From: Neobacillus drentensis
Lineage (GTDB): Bacteria > Bacillota > Bacilli > Bacillales > Cytobacillaceae
NCBI RefSeq assembly: GCF_021560175.1
Contig: NZ_CP091110.1
Location: forward strand, 3,784,501-3,848,500
Length of the DNA: 64,000 nt
Direction: 5' to 3'
Below are positions 29,440 through 38,775 of this stretch, piece by piece (position 1 is the stretch's first letter; each line of letters begins with the position of its first letter). Made by a program: the position numbers and the translations under genes. The notes beneath the pieces are model-generated. The model was not told the origin of the DNA, did no database searches, and saw only the letters and a program-made list of their open reading frames with translations.

Positions 29440-30885
29440 TTATTTAAGGGCTTTACTAACTTTTAACTTCTTTCCTTTTATAGTTGTATTCTCCATCGCT
29501 TGTAAAACGAGCGAGCCTTTCCCATTTAGTATATCAACATAGGACATTTGATCTTGGATCGTAATAATCCCAATATCCTCTGCAGTTACTCCAGGGATTT
29601 TCGCTATTGTTCCAACAAAATCTACCGCTCGAAGCTTCTTCTTTTTTCCACCGTTAAAATATAGTTTCATGATATCTTGGTTCATTCTTGCGGTTTTATT
29701 ATTTCTTACAACTCGCCGTCCGCTGATTTTTTCGTCGAAAGCAGCCTGGTTACCAGCAACTTCATGTGGCTTTGGTGCATCCATTATAGGAAGTTCAAAG
29801 CCAATATAGCGTTCAATAGCTTTAACGAATTTTCCTTCATACGGTGTCGCAAACGTAATGGCTTTTCCTTCATTACCTGCGCGACCAGTTCGGCCTGTCC
29901 GGTGGACATAACTCTCTTTTTCCATTGGAACATCATAGTTGATCACAAGTGTCACATTATCAATATCAATTCCTCGTGCAGCTACATCGGTAGCAACTAA
30001 ATAACGGAAATTCCCCATTTTGAAACCATCCATAACAGCAAACCGATCTTGTTGTTCTAATCCGCCATGGAGTCTTTCACAGGAATAATTAGATTCTTCC
30101 AATTCGGCAAAGACCGTTTCGACGTGTTCTTTCGTGCGGCAAAAAATAAGGCAGCTATCTGGATTTTCAACGACAGTAACGTCTTTCAGAAGTGAAATTT
30201 TTTCATCTTCCTTCACTTCGATTAGGCGATGTTCTATCGTATCCGTCGTGATCCCACTAGCCTCAATTTCGACATTGATAGGATTTTTCATGTACTTATG
30301 GCAGAGATTTTCAACATCTTTCGGTAATGTTGCCGAAAATACCATTGTTTTTCTGTTTAAAGGGAGTTGATTAATAATGGCTTCTACTTCATCAATAAAC
30401 CCCATATTAAGCATTTCATCCGCTTCATCTATTATTAGATACTTTATTTTATCTAAAACCAGAGTTTCTCTTTCAATATGATCGATAACACGTCCTGGGG
30501 TACCAACAACTATATGAGTTTTTTGTTTCAATTCTTCTTTTTGTTTCGTAAACGGTTCTTTTCCGTAAACGGCCATTGCTTTGATCCGTTTAAACCTTCC
30601 AATATTCGTCATATCTTCGCGGACTTGAACAGCCAGCTCCCTGGTTGGTGTCAGGATTAAGGCCTGTGGCAATTTTTCCTCCCATTCCATCATTTCGCAA
30701 ATAGGAATTCCGAAACTCGCAGTCTTGCCGCTGCCTGTTTGCGATTTTACGACTAGATCTTGATTTGCCAATGCTAATGGAATGACTTTACGCTGAACCT
30801 CTGTCGGAGCTTCATATTTTAACACCTGTAAAGATCTTCTTATTTCGTCGCTTAAATTATAATCCTCAAATTTTGTTTCAATCAT
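29440..30885 (-). CDS. dbpA: DEAD-box ATP-dependent RNA helicase, DbpA/YxiN type
   Basis: 481 residues with motif I SQTGSGKT (about 47-54), PTRELA, DEAD in [11 protein letters not shown] in VFSATLP, and [10 protein letters not shown]. After residue ~404 comes a DbpA RNA-binding domain ([28 protein letters not shown]...). B. subtilis YxiN uses this domain to bind 23S rRNA hairpin 92 and act in large-subunit assembly. Length matches YxiN (about 479). A partial, deleted duplicate lies at 18336-18725. It has its own terminator, so it is a single-gene unit. Confidence 0.92.
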   Translation of the reverse strand: MIETKFEDYNLSDEIRRSLQVLKYEAPTEVQRKVIPLALANQDLVVKSQTGSGKTASFGIPICEMMEWEEKLPQALILTPTRELAVQVREDMTNIGRFKRIKAMAVYGKEPFTKQKEELKQKTHIVVGTPGRVIDHIERETLVLDKIKYLIIDEADEMLNMGFIDEVEAIINQLPLNRKTMVFSATLPKDVENLCHKYMKNPINVEIEASGITTDTIEHRLIEVKEDEKISLLKDVTVVENPDSCLIFCRTKEHVETVFAELEESNYSCERLHGGLEQQDRFAVMDGFKMGNFRYLVATDVAARGIDIDNVTLVINYDVPMEKESYVHRTGRTGRAGNEGKAITFATPYEGKFVKAIERYIGFELPIMDAPKPHEVAGNQAAFDEKISGRRVVRNNKTARMNQDIMKLYFNGGKKKKLRAVDFVGTIAKIPGVTAEDIGIITIQDQMSYVDILNGKGSLVLQAMENTTIKGKKLKVSKALK

Positions 30886-31259
30886 GTATTAACCTCGTTA
30901 TATTGTATTATCCGGCTTATCAATAGGATTCTCTCAAAGAAATATCATATGCATAATCTGAATATGGTTCATTATACTTGAAACTTTCGCGAATATAAAC
31001 GATTCAAACTGGTCTTATAACGATTTGCCCTCTTTTGTGAACTTCCTCTTCTTCAACGAATATCCTGGTTGATACTGTTTTCTACCCTTCTTTTTACATG
31101 GCTTCCATGATAAAAAGCCTCTTTTGCATTATTGGGTTTCCCAACATAGCAAAAGAGGCTCCACAGTCTGTTTGATTTTAGTCCCCTACACAGTCTATCT
31201 GTAAAACGGCTATTTAAACCAAATTATTCAATGCACCCAAAAGTGATATATCAATACCT
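30886..31259. other. Intergenic region upstream of the helicase
   Basis: No gene. It holds a hairpin AGCCTCTTTTGC/GCAAAAGAGGCT (31117-31128 with 31149-31160) that looks like a terminator whose gene is no longer present. Confidence 0.4.
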
Positions 31260-31330
31260 TGGCGGTACTGCGCGGGAATCGAACCCACCAGACCTGGCAC
31301 GCAGGTCTCAAGCATTTTTGAAGACTGTGT
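31260..31330 (-). pseudogene. 3' half of a tRNA-Sec gene (copy B)
   Basis: About 90 percent identical to copy A over about 67 bp and in the same orientation. The anticodon loop is CTTCAAA, but the stem is broken (CAGT against AATG). The variable arm AGACC...GGTCT, T-arm GTGGG-TTCGATT-CCCGC, 8-nt acceptor GCAGTACC, G and CCA are all present. The 5' half is absent. Confidence 0.72.
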
Positions 31331-31495
31331 ATTTATATTACGATTTTGTTAGTGCTGAAAGTACAGTTAACCCTAGGGACTGAATAAGTTTCCGCATCTT
31401 AGAAACTATGTATATGATCTAATCTTAAAAACATTATTTTTATTAAAGAATGATCATACACAATTTATTGAAACCCCCGGTATTATAAAAAATAT

Positions 31496-31540
31496 TTTGA
31501 ATTTTAGCCCTAAAAAGAAGATTTTTTTTATTAGAATTTA
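31496..31540 (+). promoter_or_regulatory. Promoter module of the aromatic regulon, copy in front of the LysR gene
   Basis: TTGAATTTTAGCCCTAAAAA...ATTAGAATTTAAC matches, base for base at most positions, the modules upstream of the aromatic genes (minus strand at 38142-38180, 43221-43260 and 44318-44357). It suggests autoregulation of the LysR gene. Confidence 0.6.
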
Positions 31541-31599
31541 ACATTATTAAAATCTATAATTAGATTAAATTATTGGTTAGTTGTAATTCTTTACATAAA

Positions 31600-31616
31600 A
31601 ATGAAAGCGCATTAAT
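31600..31616 (+). promoter_or_regulatory. Possible cre site upstream of the LysR gene
   Basis: ATGAAAGCGCATTAAT matches most of the CcpA operator consensus (TGNAARCG half intact, final CA replaced). Confidence 0.35.
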
Positions 31617-31690
31617 ACAAGCGTCCGGAATGTTTTTATTGATATCATAATATAAAAGGTACTCATTTTTTTAAATAAGGAAGTGATGTT

Positions 31691-32584
31691 ATGGATGATG
31701 AACAACTTTTAACCTTCATTACTGTATTTGAGTTAAATAATTATTCGCGTACAGCAGACCACTTGAATTTAACACAGCCCGCGGTAACGGCAAGAATTCA
31801 AAAACTAGAAAATGAACTAGACTGTAAATTATTTTACCGTGACGGAAAAAAAATCCTATTGACTCAGGAAGGAACTGCCCTGCTTCCATATGCGCGTAAA
31901 ATATTAAACTATGTAAAAGAAGCCAGACAGGTGATTGAAGGTATTAAAACTCCAACGATTACCATTGGATTATCACCTGCCATCTCTGTTTCGATTGTCA
32001 TAGAGGTTTTATCACTGCTGCGCAAAACAAGTGAGTTTTCGTTTGAACTAGTGGAAGCAGCGGACTCTGTAGAAGTTTCTAAAATGATTGAAGATGGGTC
32101 AATCGATATAGGGCTGGTAAGAGATGTAATCCCATTTACAAATCTGGAATCTGAATATATTTTTCATGAAAAGCTTGTTTTTATTGTTGGAAAAGACCAT
32201 CCATTAGTAGGAAAAGCTAAAATTTCCAAAGACGATCTTATTGACCAAACGATGATTTGCTATCGTAGGGAAACAGCCTTATGGCGAAAAATTGATGAAA
32301 GATTAATCGGAATAAGAAATCTAAAACGAATTGAAGTTGGCGGATTCGAAATGGTAATATCGATGATTAAAAATAACTGGGGTTTTAGCGTCGTACCAGA
32401 ACTAATTCTAGCTAATCACACAAATACACACAATAAAGATTTATGTACCGTCCCTTTTGCTGAATTTAAAGATCTCACTTATAATATTGCTGGAATATAT
32501 AAAAAGGATTCTCCAAAATTAGAAAGGCTTCTTCTGTTCCTTCATACTTTTGAAACTATTTTAAAAAATTTAAAATCTATTTAA
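31691..32584 (+). CDS. LysR-family transcriptional regulator of the aromatic cluster
   Basis: 297 residues with an N-terminal winged HTH (LLTFITVFELNNYSRTADHLNLTQPAVTARIQKLENELDCKLFYRDGKKILLTQEG) and a C-terminal periplasmic-binding-like effector domain. AAGGAAGTG precedes the ATG. It sits upstream of, and opposite to, a long minus-strand aromatic degradation cluster. Its own promoter shares a sequence module with the pathway promoters. It is therefore the likely regulator, with an aromatic acid or ring-cleavage intermediate as the probable effector. Confidence 0.88.
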   Translation: MDDEQLLTFITVFELNNYSRTADHLNLTQPAVTARIQKLENELDCKLFYRDGKKILLTQEGTALLPYARKILNYVKEARQVIEGIKTPTITIGLSPAISVSIVIEVLSLLRKTSEFSFELVEAADSVEVSKMIEDGSIDIGLVRDVIPFTNLESEYIFHEKLVFIVGKDHPLVGKAKISKDDLIDQTMICYRRETALWRKIDERLIGIRNLKRIEVGGFEMVISMIKNNWGFSVVPELILANHTNTHNKDLCTVPFAEFKDLTYNIAGIYKKDSPKLERLLLFLHTFETILKNLKSI

Positions 32585-32609
32585 ATAGGTATAAGCTATG
32601 GATCAGCAA

Positions 32610-32650
32610 TAACAAAGGACATTCCATTTAAACAGAAATGTCCTTTGTTA
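32610..32650 (+). terminator. Terminator of the LysR gene
   Basis: Stem AACAAAGGACATT/AATGTCCTTTGTT around an A/T loop, 26 nt after the stop. Confidence 0.75.
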
Positions 32651-32662
32651 TAAATCCATACC

Positions 32663-32800
32663 GTTCTTTAATAACACTGTGGCTTTATTTAACCCCAAAA
32701 CTCGATAGCATTTTCTCCAAGCATTTTTTTCCTTTCCTCATCCAACACTTTTTTCTAACATTTCGACTACAATACCTGGTGGTGCTACATCCATTTTTAC
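32663..32800 (-). pseudogene. 3' fragment duplicate of the ACMSD-type amidohydrolase gene
   Basis: Closely resembles the end of the gene at 33510-34544 (33521-33650): FNP.....AIAFSPSMFF against LGENAINFLGLN, with the same codon order. It is frameshifted and only about 45 codons long. A copy of the aromatic promoter module (32811-32850) abuts it. Confidence 0.65.
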
Positions 32801-32810
32801 CCCTGCTGAT

Positions 32811-32850
32811 TTCTAATCGAAATAATCTTTGTTTTTGCGCGTTAATTCAA
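32811..32850 (-). promoter_or_regulatory. Promoter module of the aromatic regulon (copy D, orphan)
   Basis: Minus strand TTGAAT, 17-bp spacer, GATTAT, then TTCGATTAGAA. It is followed only by the amidohydrolase fragment. Confidence 0.55.
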
Positions 32851-32906
32851 GATTTTAGTTATATTCATAAGGTTATTAAATGTTACACAAACTTATAAAA
32901 AATCAA

Positions 32907-32937
32907 AAAACCGTCAGATATATCTCGACGGTCTTAA
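32907..32937 (-). terminator. Terminator of the DUF2798-like gene
   Basis: Stem ACCGTCAGATA/TATCTCGACGGT; on the minus strand it is followed by TTTTTTGA. Confidence 0.65.
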
Positions 32938-33036
32938 CATTTAAATTATTTGTTTGAGTTAGTTCGTTTTCAATCTTCTTTGTTTTGCTTTTTCTATAAT
33001 GACTTGGGACTCTGTACTTTGCTTTAAATTTTATTA

Positions 33037-33270
33037 TTAATCGTTTTGTTCTCTCACTATAATATTATTCTCAATTATTAATGGTTTTTCTACAAAATTA
33101 ATCTTTTTCATTATTTTTTGTATTACTTTCGGAAAAAAGTAAGCCCCAAAAAAAGCGCAAATAAAAGCCTGTGACCAAGTTTTTAACCATGCATGTAAAA
33201 ATGTTCCATCATAACCCCTATTTATTAAGATTAATATTAATGAAATAAAAAAGGACATACTAAAAGCCAT
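33037..33270 (-). CDS. DUF2798-like small membrane protein
   Basis: 77 residues with two hydrophobic helices flanking NRGYDGTFLHAWLKTWSQAF, the pattern of DUF2798 membrane proteins (NxG....F...W...W..AF). It ends in a charged tail. The ATG at 33270 has no clear ribosome binding site. An AGGAG lies about 60 bases upstream, next to a frame that opens only with a non-standard codon, so the start is uncertain. Function unknown. Confidence 0.5.
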   Translation of the reverse strand: MAFSMSFFISLILILINRGYDGTFLHAWLKTWSQAFICAFFGAYFFPKVIQKIMKKINFVEKPLIIENNIIVREQND

Positions 33271-33467
33271 TAAAAATGCAAAAATGATATTTTTATATTT
33301 AATATTAATATTTATTATTACTCATCTCCTCATCATTTAATTTAGATACATTTTTATCTTACGAATACCTACTTATCAAAGTTAGAAAAGCTTCTACTAT
33401 TTCTACAGTCATTTAAAACCTCTTTAAAAAAATTAAAATTTTCCTGATCTGAACTATAGGTCAAGAT

Positions 33468-33502
33468 AAAAGAACATTCCTATCAAAATGGAATGTTCTT
33501 TT
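33468..33502 (-). terminator. Terminator at the end of the dioxygenase operon
   Basis: 13-base stem AAAAGAACATTCC/GGAATGTTCTTTT with a 9-nt loop, after the amidohydrolase stop. Confidence 0.8.
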
Positions 33503-33509
33503 ATTTGGC

Positions 33510-34544
33510 CTATTCCGATTCTTTAATAAAACTCTCTTTATTTAATCCCAGAAAATTAATCGCATTTTCTCCAAGCATTTGTTTCTTTTCCACATCCGAA
33601 ACATTTTCCAACATTTCAACTATTTTCCCCGGCGGTGCTTCCCGCAACATGAATGGATAATCTGTACCCATGATAATATGATCAGCACCAAATTTTCCAA
33701 GCATAAATTGGAGATTGCACGGATCGTAAACGAGCGTATCGTAATAGAGTTTCTTCGCATAATAGCTTGGCGGCTGTTCCGTTGTGCGTATATGCGGCCA
33801 AACTTCCCAGGCTTGGTCGATTCGCGGTAATAAATACGGCAGGGACCCCCCGCCATGGGCGAAGCAGATTTTTAATTTTGGAAATTTATCAAGAATACCG
33901 CTGAAGATTAGGCTTCCTGCCGCTAGAGCTGTTTCGGACGGCATTCCGATCGAATACATAAAGTTGTGGTTTGGCATTCTCTCTACTCCGACCGTGGCCC
34001 ATGGATGAACTAAAATGGGTACATCCATTTTTGCCGCTGCTTCCAGAAATCTTTGAATCTCTGGATCATCGAGGGTCTTTCCATTTGCGTTGCTGCCGAT
34101 TTCAATCCCGATCAGCCCCAGCTCTTTAACTGCTCTTTCCATTTCTGCAATCGCCAAATCCGAATTCTGCAATGGTACCGTTCCAAGGCCGACAAAACGA
34201 TCAGGATATTGGGCTACTACCGAAGCTATGAAATCATTTTGTGCTTTCGACAGCTCTAAACACTTTTCTACATCTGCCCAATATGTAAACGTAACGGGAA
34301 TCGGAGATAAAACTTGGACATTGACACCTTCTGCATCCATTTCAGCGATGCGCTTTTCAGGATTCCAGGCATTCTCGTCGATTTTTCGGAATGACTTTCC
34401 ATCCTTGTAAATTTCAGCTCCACAGCTGCACGTATGCTTTAAAATCGGAAAACGATCATCCGCATATTTTTCCGCAAAATCAGGAAAATTCTCGGGAATA
34501 ATATGGGTGTGAAAGTCAACACGGAAATTCTCACCTTTTGACAC
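33510..34544 (-). CDS. ACMSD-family amidohydrolase, probable ring-cleavage-product decarboxylase
   Basis: 344 residues, close in pattern to 2-amino-3-carboxymuconate-6-semialdehyde decarboxylase. Zn ligands appear in VDFHTHIIP (His12, His14), ILVHPWATVG and CFAHGGGSLPYLL, with the catalytic Asp in GTDYPFMLREAPPG. KSFRKIDENAWNPEKRIAEMD and QVLSPIPVTFTYWA are family segments. It is encoded just after an extradiol dioxygenase. It likely decarboxylates the carboxylated 2-hydroxymuconic semialdehyde, as PraH-type enzymes do in the protocatechuate 2,3-cleavage pathway. The substrate is an inference. Confidence 0.82.
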   Translation of the reverse strand: MSKGENFRVDFHTHIIPENFPDFAEKYADDRFPILKHTCSCGAEIYKDGKSFRKIDENAWNPEKRIAEMDAEGVNVQVLSPIPVTFTYWADVEKCLELSKAQNDFIASVVAQYPDRFVGLGTVPLQNSDLAIAEMERAVKELGLIGIEIGSNANGKTLDDPEIQRFLEAAAKMDVPILVHPWATVGVERMPNHNFMYSIGMPSETALAAGSLIFSGILDKFPKLKICFAHGGGSLPYLLPRIDQAWEVWPHIRTTEQPPSYYAKKLYYDTLVYDPCNLQFMLGKFGADHIIMGTDYPFMLREAPPGKIVEMLENVSDVEKKQMLGENAINFLGLNKESFIKESE

Positions 34545-34578
34545 GATGCTGCCTCCTTAAAGGATAATTATTGATTGA

Positions 34579-35493
34579 TTATTGATTAACTTTTTCCAAG
34601 TCTTCCTTTATCAATTTACCAACTTTTCCCCATCCTGGTTTAGGTCTTCCTCCCCATTCATCAAGGGTATGCATGGTTGGTTCTAGACGGCGAGGCTCTC
34701 TTGGATTTTCTTCCGGAAATTCTTCCATTCCTTGACTATACTCAATCGTTAAACCGTCAGGATCCGCAAAATATAGGAAAATGCTGCCCGATGGGTGATG
34801 TTTTCCTGGCCCAAAAAGAATCGGAACATTGTTATCCTTTAATCTATTAACTTGAATCCCTACATCATCTACACGTTGAGCTTGATAAGCAAGGTGATTT
34901 AATTTATTTTCTTTTCCTTTTGTCAGGGCAAAATTATGGTGAAATGGAGTTCCAGCTGCCCTTAACCAGGCCCACCCCGTTTCCCTTCCTTGGATATCTG
35001 AAATGTTGAAGTTCAAAACAGTCGTAAAGAAATCAAATAATTCGTCAAATTTATTAGTTTCATAAACGACATGAAGAAGTCTCGTAATTCTGGCCTTCTT
35101 AGGAACAAATGGTGTACCCATTTGCATAATTTGCACATAGAATTCATACGTTACCCCTAAATATGGATCTTTAAAACGCAATGTTCTACCTTGGGCCAAA
35201 TTTTGGCACTCCTCTGCGCTTAATTCGACAGGATTTACACCTTGTTTCGTTAAATGGTCAAACACTGCTTGAAATTGGTCTGCCTTTTCAAGCTCAAATG
35301 CTACTCTTTTTAACCCAGGTTCTTCTCCTTGTTCAAGGATTAAATTGTGATGGTCCCAGCTGCATCGAAGGTATGCGGCATCAAGAACCCGTTCAACAAA
35401 TTCCATACCAACAATATTTTCATAAAAATCTACCGATTTATTAAGATCAGTCACGCTTAACACAACATATCCCAACTTTTTATAACGAATCAT
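34579..35493 (-). CDS. Extradiol ring-cleavage dioxygenase, VOC (type I) family
   Basis: 304 residues made of two vicinal-oxygen-chelate modules. The N-terminal half starts YKKLGYVVLSVTDLNKSVDFYENIVGM. The active C-terminal half supplies the 2-His-1-Glu iron site: His141 (RLLHVVYET), His200 (KLNHLAYQ) and Glu251 (DGLTIEYSQ). This is the catechol 2,3-dioxygenase-type fold. The neighbours (Rieske dioxygenase upstream, decarboxylase downstream) suggest a carboxylated catechol such as protocatechuate or 2,3-dihydroxybenzoate as substrate. It is in the same operon and spaced 34 bp from the amidohydrolase. Confidence 0.87.
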   Translation of the reverse strand: MIRYKKLGYVVLSVTDLNKSVDFYENIVGMEFVERVLDAAYLRCSWDHHNLILEQGEEPGLKRVAFELEKADQFQAVFDHLTKQGVNPVELSAEECQNLAQGRTLRFKDPYLGVTYEFYVQIMQMGTPFVPKKARITRLLHVVYETNKFDELFDFFTTVLNFNISDIQGRETGWAWLRAAGTPFHHNFALTKGKENKLNHLAYQAQRVDDVGIQVNRLKDNNVPILFGPGKHHPSGSIFLYFADPDGLTIEYSQGMEEFPEENPREPRRLEPTMHTLDEWGGRPKPGWGKVGKLIKEDLEKVNQ

Positions 35494-35592
35494 TCAAAAA
35501 CCTCCTATATTATAGTAGAGTGTCTGACCCTCATAGCTTAACCGCGTTAATGTGTTAATTCGTATAATCCATAATCAAAATCTGACTTCATA

Positions 35593-36072
35593 TTATAAAA
35601 TGATACTTACTTTTCCGTGCGGGCGGAGACTGTCCAATTTGAGAATGACTTTCTTGGATTGAATCTTTAATTCTCCATTTTCTTTTACCAAGATGTATTC
35701 GTTGACCCCGACATAATTGTCCATTACTTCACGTTTCGTACGGTAGGTAGAGAAATTGCATCTGACTTTTACGGCATCCTCTTCATTATTAACGATTCTT
35801 ACATTCATCACATTGTGGAGAGTAGTGGAGTGCGGGTATTCTACATGGGCTTCTCTTTTCAGTAATCGTAACGCCCGCTGTTCTAAACGAGCACGATCAT
35901 CATGAACAAAGAAAAGCGATTTTTTAAAATCCGCATCAGGATTTCCGATGGGCGGAATCACATACGTTCCATTGCTTGCGAATAATGCAGCCCACTCCTT
36001 TAACTTAAACTCATCAAGAAGCTCAGACTCATGGAATAAAAAATCTTCAATTTCCTGACGTGTTATGTTCAT
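35593..36072 (-). CDS. Aromatic-ring-hydroxylating dioxygenase, beta (small) subunit
   Basis: 159 residues of the SnoaL/NTF2-like ring-hydroxylating beta family: EIEDFLFHESELLDEFKLKEWAALFASNGTYVIP at the start, HNVMNVRIVNNEEDAVKVRCNFSTYRTKRE in the sheet and SKKVILKLDSLR at the end. It packs around the alpha subunit in (alpha-beta)3 dioxygenases and has no metal. Its ATG overlaps the alpha stop (ATGA), indicating coupled translation. Confidence 0.9.
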   Translation of the reverse strand: MNITRQEIEDFLFHESELLDEFKLKEWAALFASNGTYVIPPIGNPDADFKKSLFFVHDDRARLEQRALRLLKREAHVEYPHSTTLHNVMNVRIVNNEEDAVKVRCNFSTYRTKREVMDNYVGVNEYILVKENGELKIQSKKVILKLDSLRPHGKVSIIL

Positions 36073-37352
36073 ACTTCCACCTTCCCATCTTCTTCTTTTT
36101 TGCTTTCCGCTGCTGTCATCCGTTTATCCCATTCACGCCAAAAGGCACGCATTTGTTCTTCATCTGTCGCTTGGGGAATTTCCCTGTTCATTCCTTTGGA
36201 AATATCATTCCATCCGACTTCTTTAGTATTTAAAAAGCCTTCCTGGCATAGTTCAAGTGCTTCATTATCATCCGGAGTCGCAAAACCGCCTGGCCCTAAA
36301 AACTCTAAGTAGCTGTCATTCCGTACCTCTCTGAAACCGTCTGTTTCATTTATAGGAGATAAACCATAGGCGGTTACTTGCATATAACCCGGTTCAATCG
36401 GATAAAAGGTTCTGATTGCAATCGCCATGATGTCATTGATGACCAGGTTAGGGAAAATTAAAATATTACGGTTCTTTTTCGAAATGCGGTGGGCTCTTTC
36501 TTCGCCAAATTTTTCTACTAAGCGGGCATTGATTTTGTCGATAATTTCTTTCGCCTCTTCACCATAACCTTCAATCCATTTTCCGATTGGTCTTGGCCAC
36601 GGGGCATAATATTCCATTACGGCATGTCCATTCCCCAGAGCGCGTGCTTCCCCTGCAAGACTGTCTTTTTCCATTATTCCGCCACGGGTAGCAACAATAT
36701 CAAAATAGGTTTTATGGGTTGGTACCCCGTGGTATAAATCAAAACTATTTTCACAAAGTAATTTCCAGTTCGCTCGTACGCTATATTCTTGGGAATCCTG
36801 CAAAACTTCCATTCCAACTTCTGTTTGATCTGCCACCAAGTCGAGATACTCTTTTGCACCTGCCAGGTATTCCTCTAATGAAATGGCGTTGTCATCAAAG
36901 TTAACGAATACGAAACCGCGGTAACTTTCAAGTCGTTTGACAGCCAGCATATTTTTGGAGCCATCGCAGTTATGGTCTTCCAAGAAACCATATTTATCAG
37001 GTAATCCGACTAATTCCCCTTGCGTATTAAAGCTCCATGCATGATAGAAGCAGCGGAATACTTTTGAGTTTCCTTTTCCTTCACGGCAGACGAGCGCACC
37101 CCGGTGTGGACAGGAGTTATATAATGCCCTTATTACCCCATCATTGCCGCGGGTGAATAAAAGGTTTCGTCCCCCAACTTTTCTTCTATGAAAATCCCCT
37201 TTATTCGGTACTTCTGATTCATGCCCGATATATAACCAGCATTTATCAAAAATTTCATTGCGTTCGATTTCTAAAATTTCCGGATCAATAAAAACTTCAC
37301 GATTTACTTTGAATAAACACTTCTGTTGATCATCCTTAAGATAATTGCTCAT
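36069..37352 (-). CDS. Aromatic-ring-hydroxylating dioxygenase, alpha (large) subunit, Rieske type
   Basis: 427 residues from the ATG at 37352, which has AGGGGGAG just upstream (a farther ATG at 37397 would add 15 residues). Rieske ligands are Cys81-x-His83 (CPHRG) and Cys101-xx-His104 (CFYHAW). The mononuclear iron site is around NSFDLYHGVPTHKTYFD. Together with the beta subunit it should dihydroxylate an aromatic carboxylate to a cis-dihydrodiol. No ferredoxin or reductase gene is in the window, so electrons must come from elsewhere. The dihydrodiol dehydrogenase expected next is a pseudogene (37440-37895). Confidence 0.9.
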   Translation of the reverse strand: MSNYLKDDQQKCLFKVNREVFIDPEILEIERNEIFDKCWLYIGHESEVPNKGDFHRRKVGGRNLLFTRGNDGVIRALYNSCPHRGALVCREGKGNSKVFRCFYHAWSFNTQGELVGLPDKYGFLEDHNCDGSKNMLAVKRLESYRGFVFVNFDDNAISLEEYLAGAKEYLDLVADQTEVGMEVLQDSQEYSVRANWKLLCENSFDLYHGVPTHKTYFDIVATRGGIMEKDSLAGEARALGNGHAVMEYYAPWPRPIGKWIEGYGEEAKEIIDKINARLVEKFGEERAHRISKKNRNILIFPNLVINDIMAIAIRTFYPIEPGYMQVTAYGLSPINETDGFREVRNDSYLEFLGPGGFATPDDNEALELCQEGFLNTKEVGWNDISKGMNREIPQATDEEQMRAFWREWDKRMTAAESKKEEDGKVEV

Positions 37353-37439
37353 TGGCTCTCCCCCTAAATAAGTTTTTTTAGTAAACCTGCTCATCATCTG
37401 TGTCAGTTCTGAATGAGGTTTTAGAAAACCTTAAAATCA

Positions 37440-37895
37440 TTTTTATTGCATCTTGCTTCCGCCATTTAAAAATCCCTCCGTAATTTTGTTTCACCATATT
37501 CGGCAACACTCTGTATCATGACCACAGCACGGTCCAGTGGTTACGGCCGATTGTTGTTTTTAAGGGTACGGTGTTTGTTCAAGGAACGGAAGAATTACGC
37601 TTCAGGCGGCATTATTGACAAGACTGTCGATTTTGTCCCATTTATGTATGGGTTCTTCAACCATCTGGATAACGTTTTCATCCTATGATAGATCACCAAT
37701 AAAGTAGTCTGTTTCCCGCCCTGTTAATACTTCCTCGGAGACTTTCTGCGAACGTTCGAGATTGGTTCCTGTAACCAATACAGTCGCACCTGCTTGTGAT
37801 AAACCAATTGCAACCGCTTTCCTAATTCCTTGTAAAGAACCTGTTTCAACGGCTACTCTCCCTTCCAAAAGATAGGCTTGTGATTGACTCGACAA
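37440..37895 (-). pseudogene. Decayed SDR (probable cis-dihydrodiol dehydrogenase)
   Basis: The first 70 codons read EGRVAVETGSLQGIRKAVAIGLSQAGATVLVTGTN; note TGSxQGI with the last Gly of the glycine motif changed to Arg. A TAG follows at GDLS, then the same frame continues DENVIQMVEEPIHKWDKIDSLVNNAA before TGA (37602-37604). Beyond that, recognisable SDR pieces such as VLPNMVKQNYGGI appear out of frame. The YxxxK active site and C-terminus are gone. A shorter remnant of the same gene start lies at 44010-44085. Confidence 0.8.
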
Positions 37896-37899
37896 GCTA

Positions 37900-38215
37900 A
37901 AATCTCCTCCTTTCCTTGTAAAAATGGTCTGTTTCCTTTTTGTCGTGCAACTTTCAATTGCACAAAAACTAGCATCGATCCGGATACCTCAGCTAAATGT
38001 AATCGCATCCAAAACTTAACTCAGTGTACTTAGGTAAACTGCGTTTAATGCATTTTCCAGATACTATCTGAACATTTTGACATAATAAATATCAGAATAT
38101 TATCTTAATTGATTTAATTTTAAATCTTTTTTTTGTGAAAATCTAATCGAAATATTCTTACTTTTAGTGCCTAAATTCAAGATATTATTTATATAAACAT
38201 TATGAATATGCTGTC
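37900..38215 (-). promoter_or_regulatory. Aromatic regulon leader/promoter block A
   Basis: The core promoter module (38142-38180) reads on the minus strand TTGAAT, 17 bp, GAATAT, then TTCGATTAG. The following leader (ACTAGCATCGAT..., AAATGTAATCGCATCC) is shared with blocks B (43025-43290) and C (44150-44395). Confidence 0.65.
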
Positions 38216-38560
38216 AATTCACGTGCAAAGAGATGATTTAAGAGGAATAATTAAAAGATTTCGTTTGTCCTGAGTAAATTCTAAAGACATTTAAATGGAC
38301 ATGACATAATAAAAAAAGGGTAAGGGGTGCTCGAAATTATAAAAAGGATAAACTAAAAGAATCTTTATATTTGTTTTTGATAATCTAGATTTGATGCACT
38401 TTTATACGATTTGATCACAAAAAAAATGAGCCATATGATTTCCAATTCTATTAACCTCTCTTATGATAAGAAGTGACTAAACTTACTTCTTATGAGAGGA
38501 CGAATAGGATAATCAAAATGGCTTAATTTCATAATATCAAATTCTTAAAAAAGGTTGGTT
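38216..38560. other. Gene-free A/T-rich stretch
   Basis: No ORF. An inverted pair TAAGAAGTGACTAAACTTACTTCTTA (arms TAAGAAGT/ACTTCTTA) at about 38466-38491 is the only structure seen. Confidence 0.3.
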
Positions 38561-38775
38561 TTTGTCGGTATCTCCTGGTTCCTACATTAAGGCTTGTAGC
38601 TTTCCCCACATTTTTCGTAGCGATTTACCCAATTAAGTATAGTTTGAGGACTACCAATGCTAAATTTCTTTACCTGTTCTCTTAATCCTCCCCCTCCTTC
38701 TAAATACTCTGATACAATCTATTTTCTAAAATACTTGAAAACTATTAAAAACCTCCTAAATTTGGATTATTATTC
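38560..38775 (-). pseudogene. OrfA fragment of an IS3/IS150-type element
   Basis: Frame VSEYLEGGGGLREQVKKFSIGSPQTILNWVNRYEKCGESYKP ends at TAA (38587-38589). The pattern (helix-turn-helix with PQTILNWVNRYEK) is that of IS3-family OrfA. An AGGAGG lies upstream, but stops interrupt the start. The rest of the element is missing. Confidence 0.6.
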
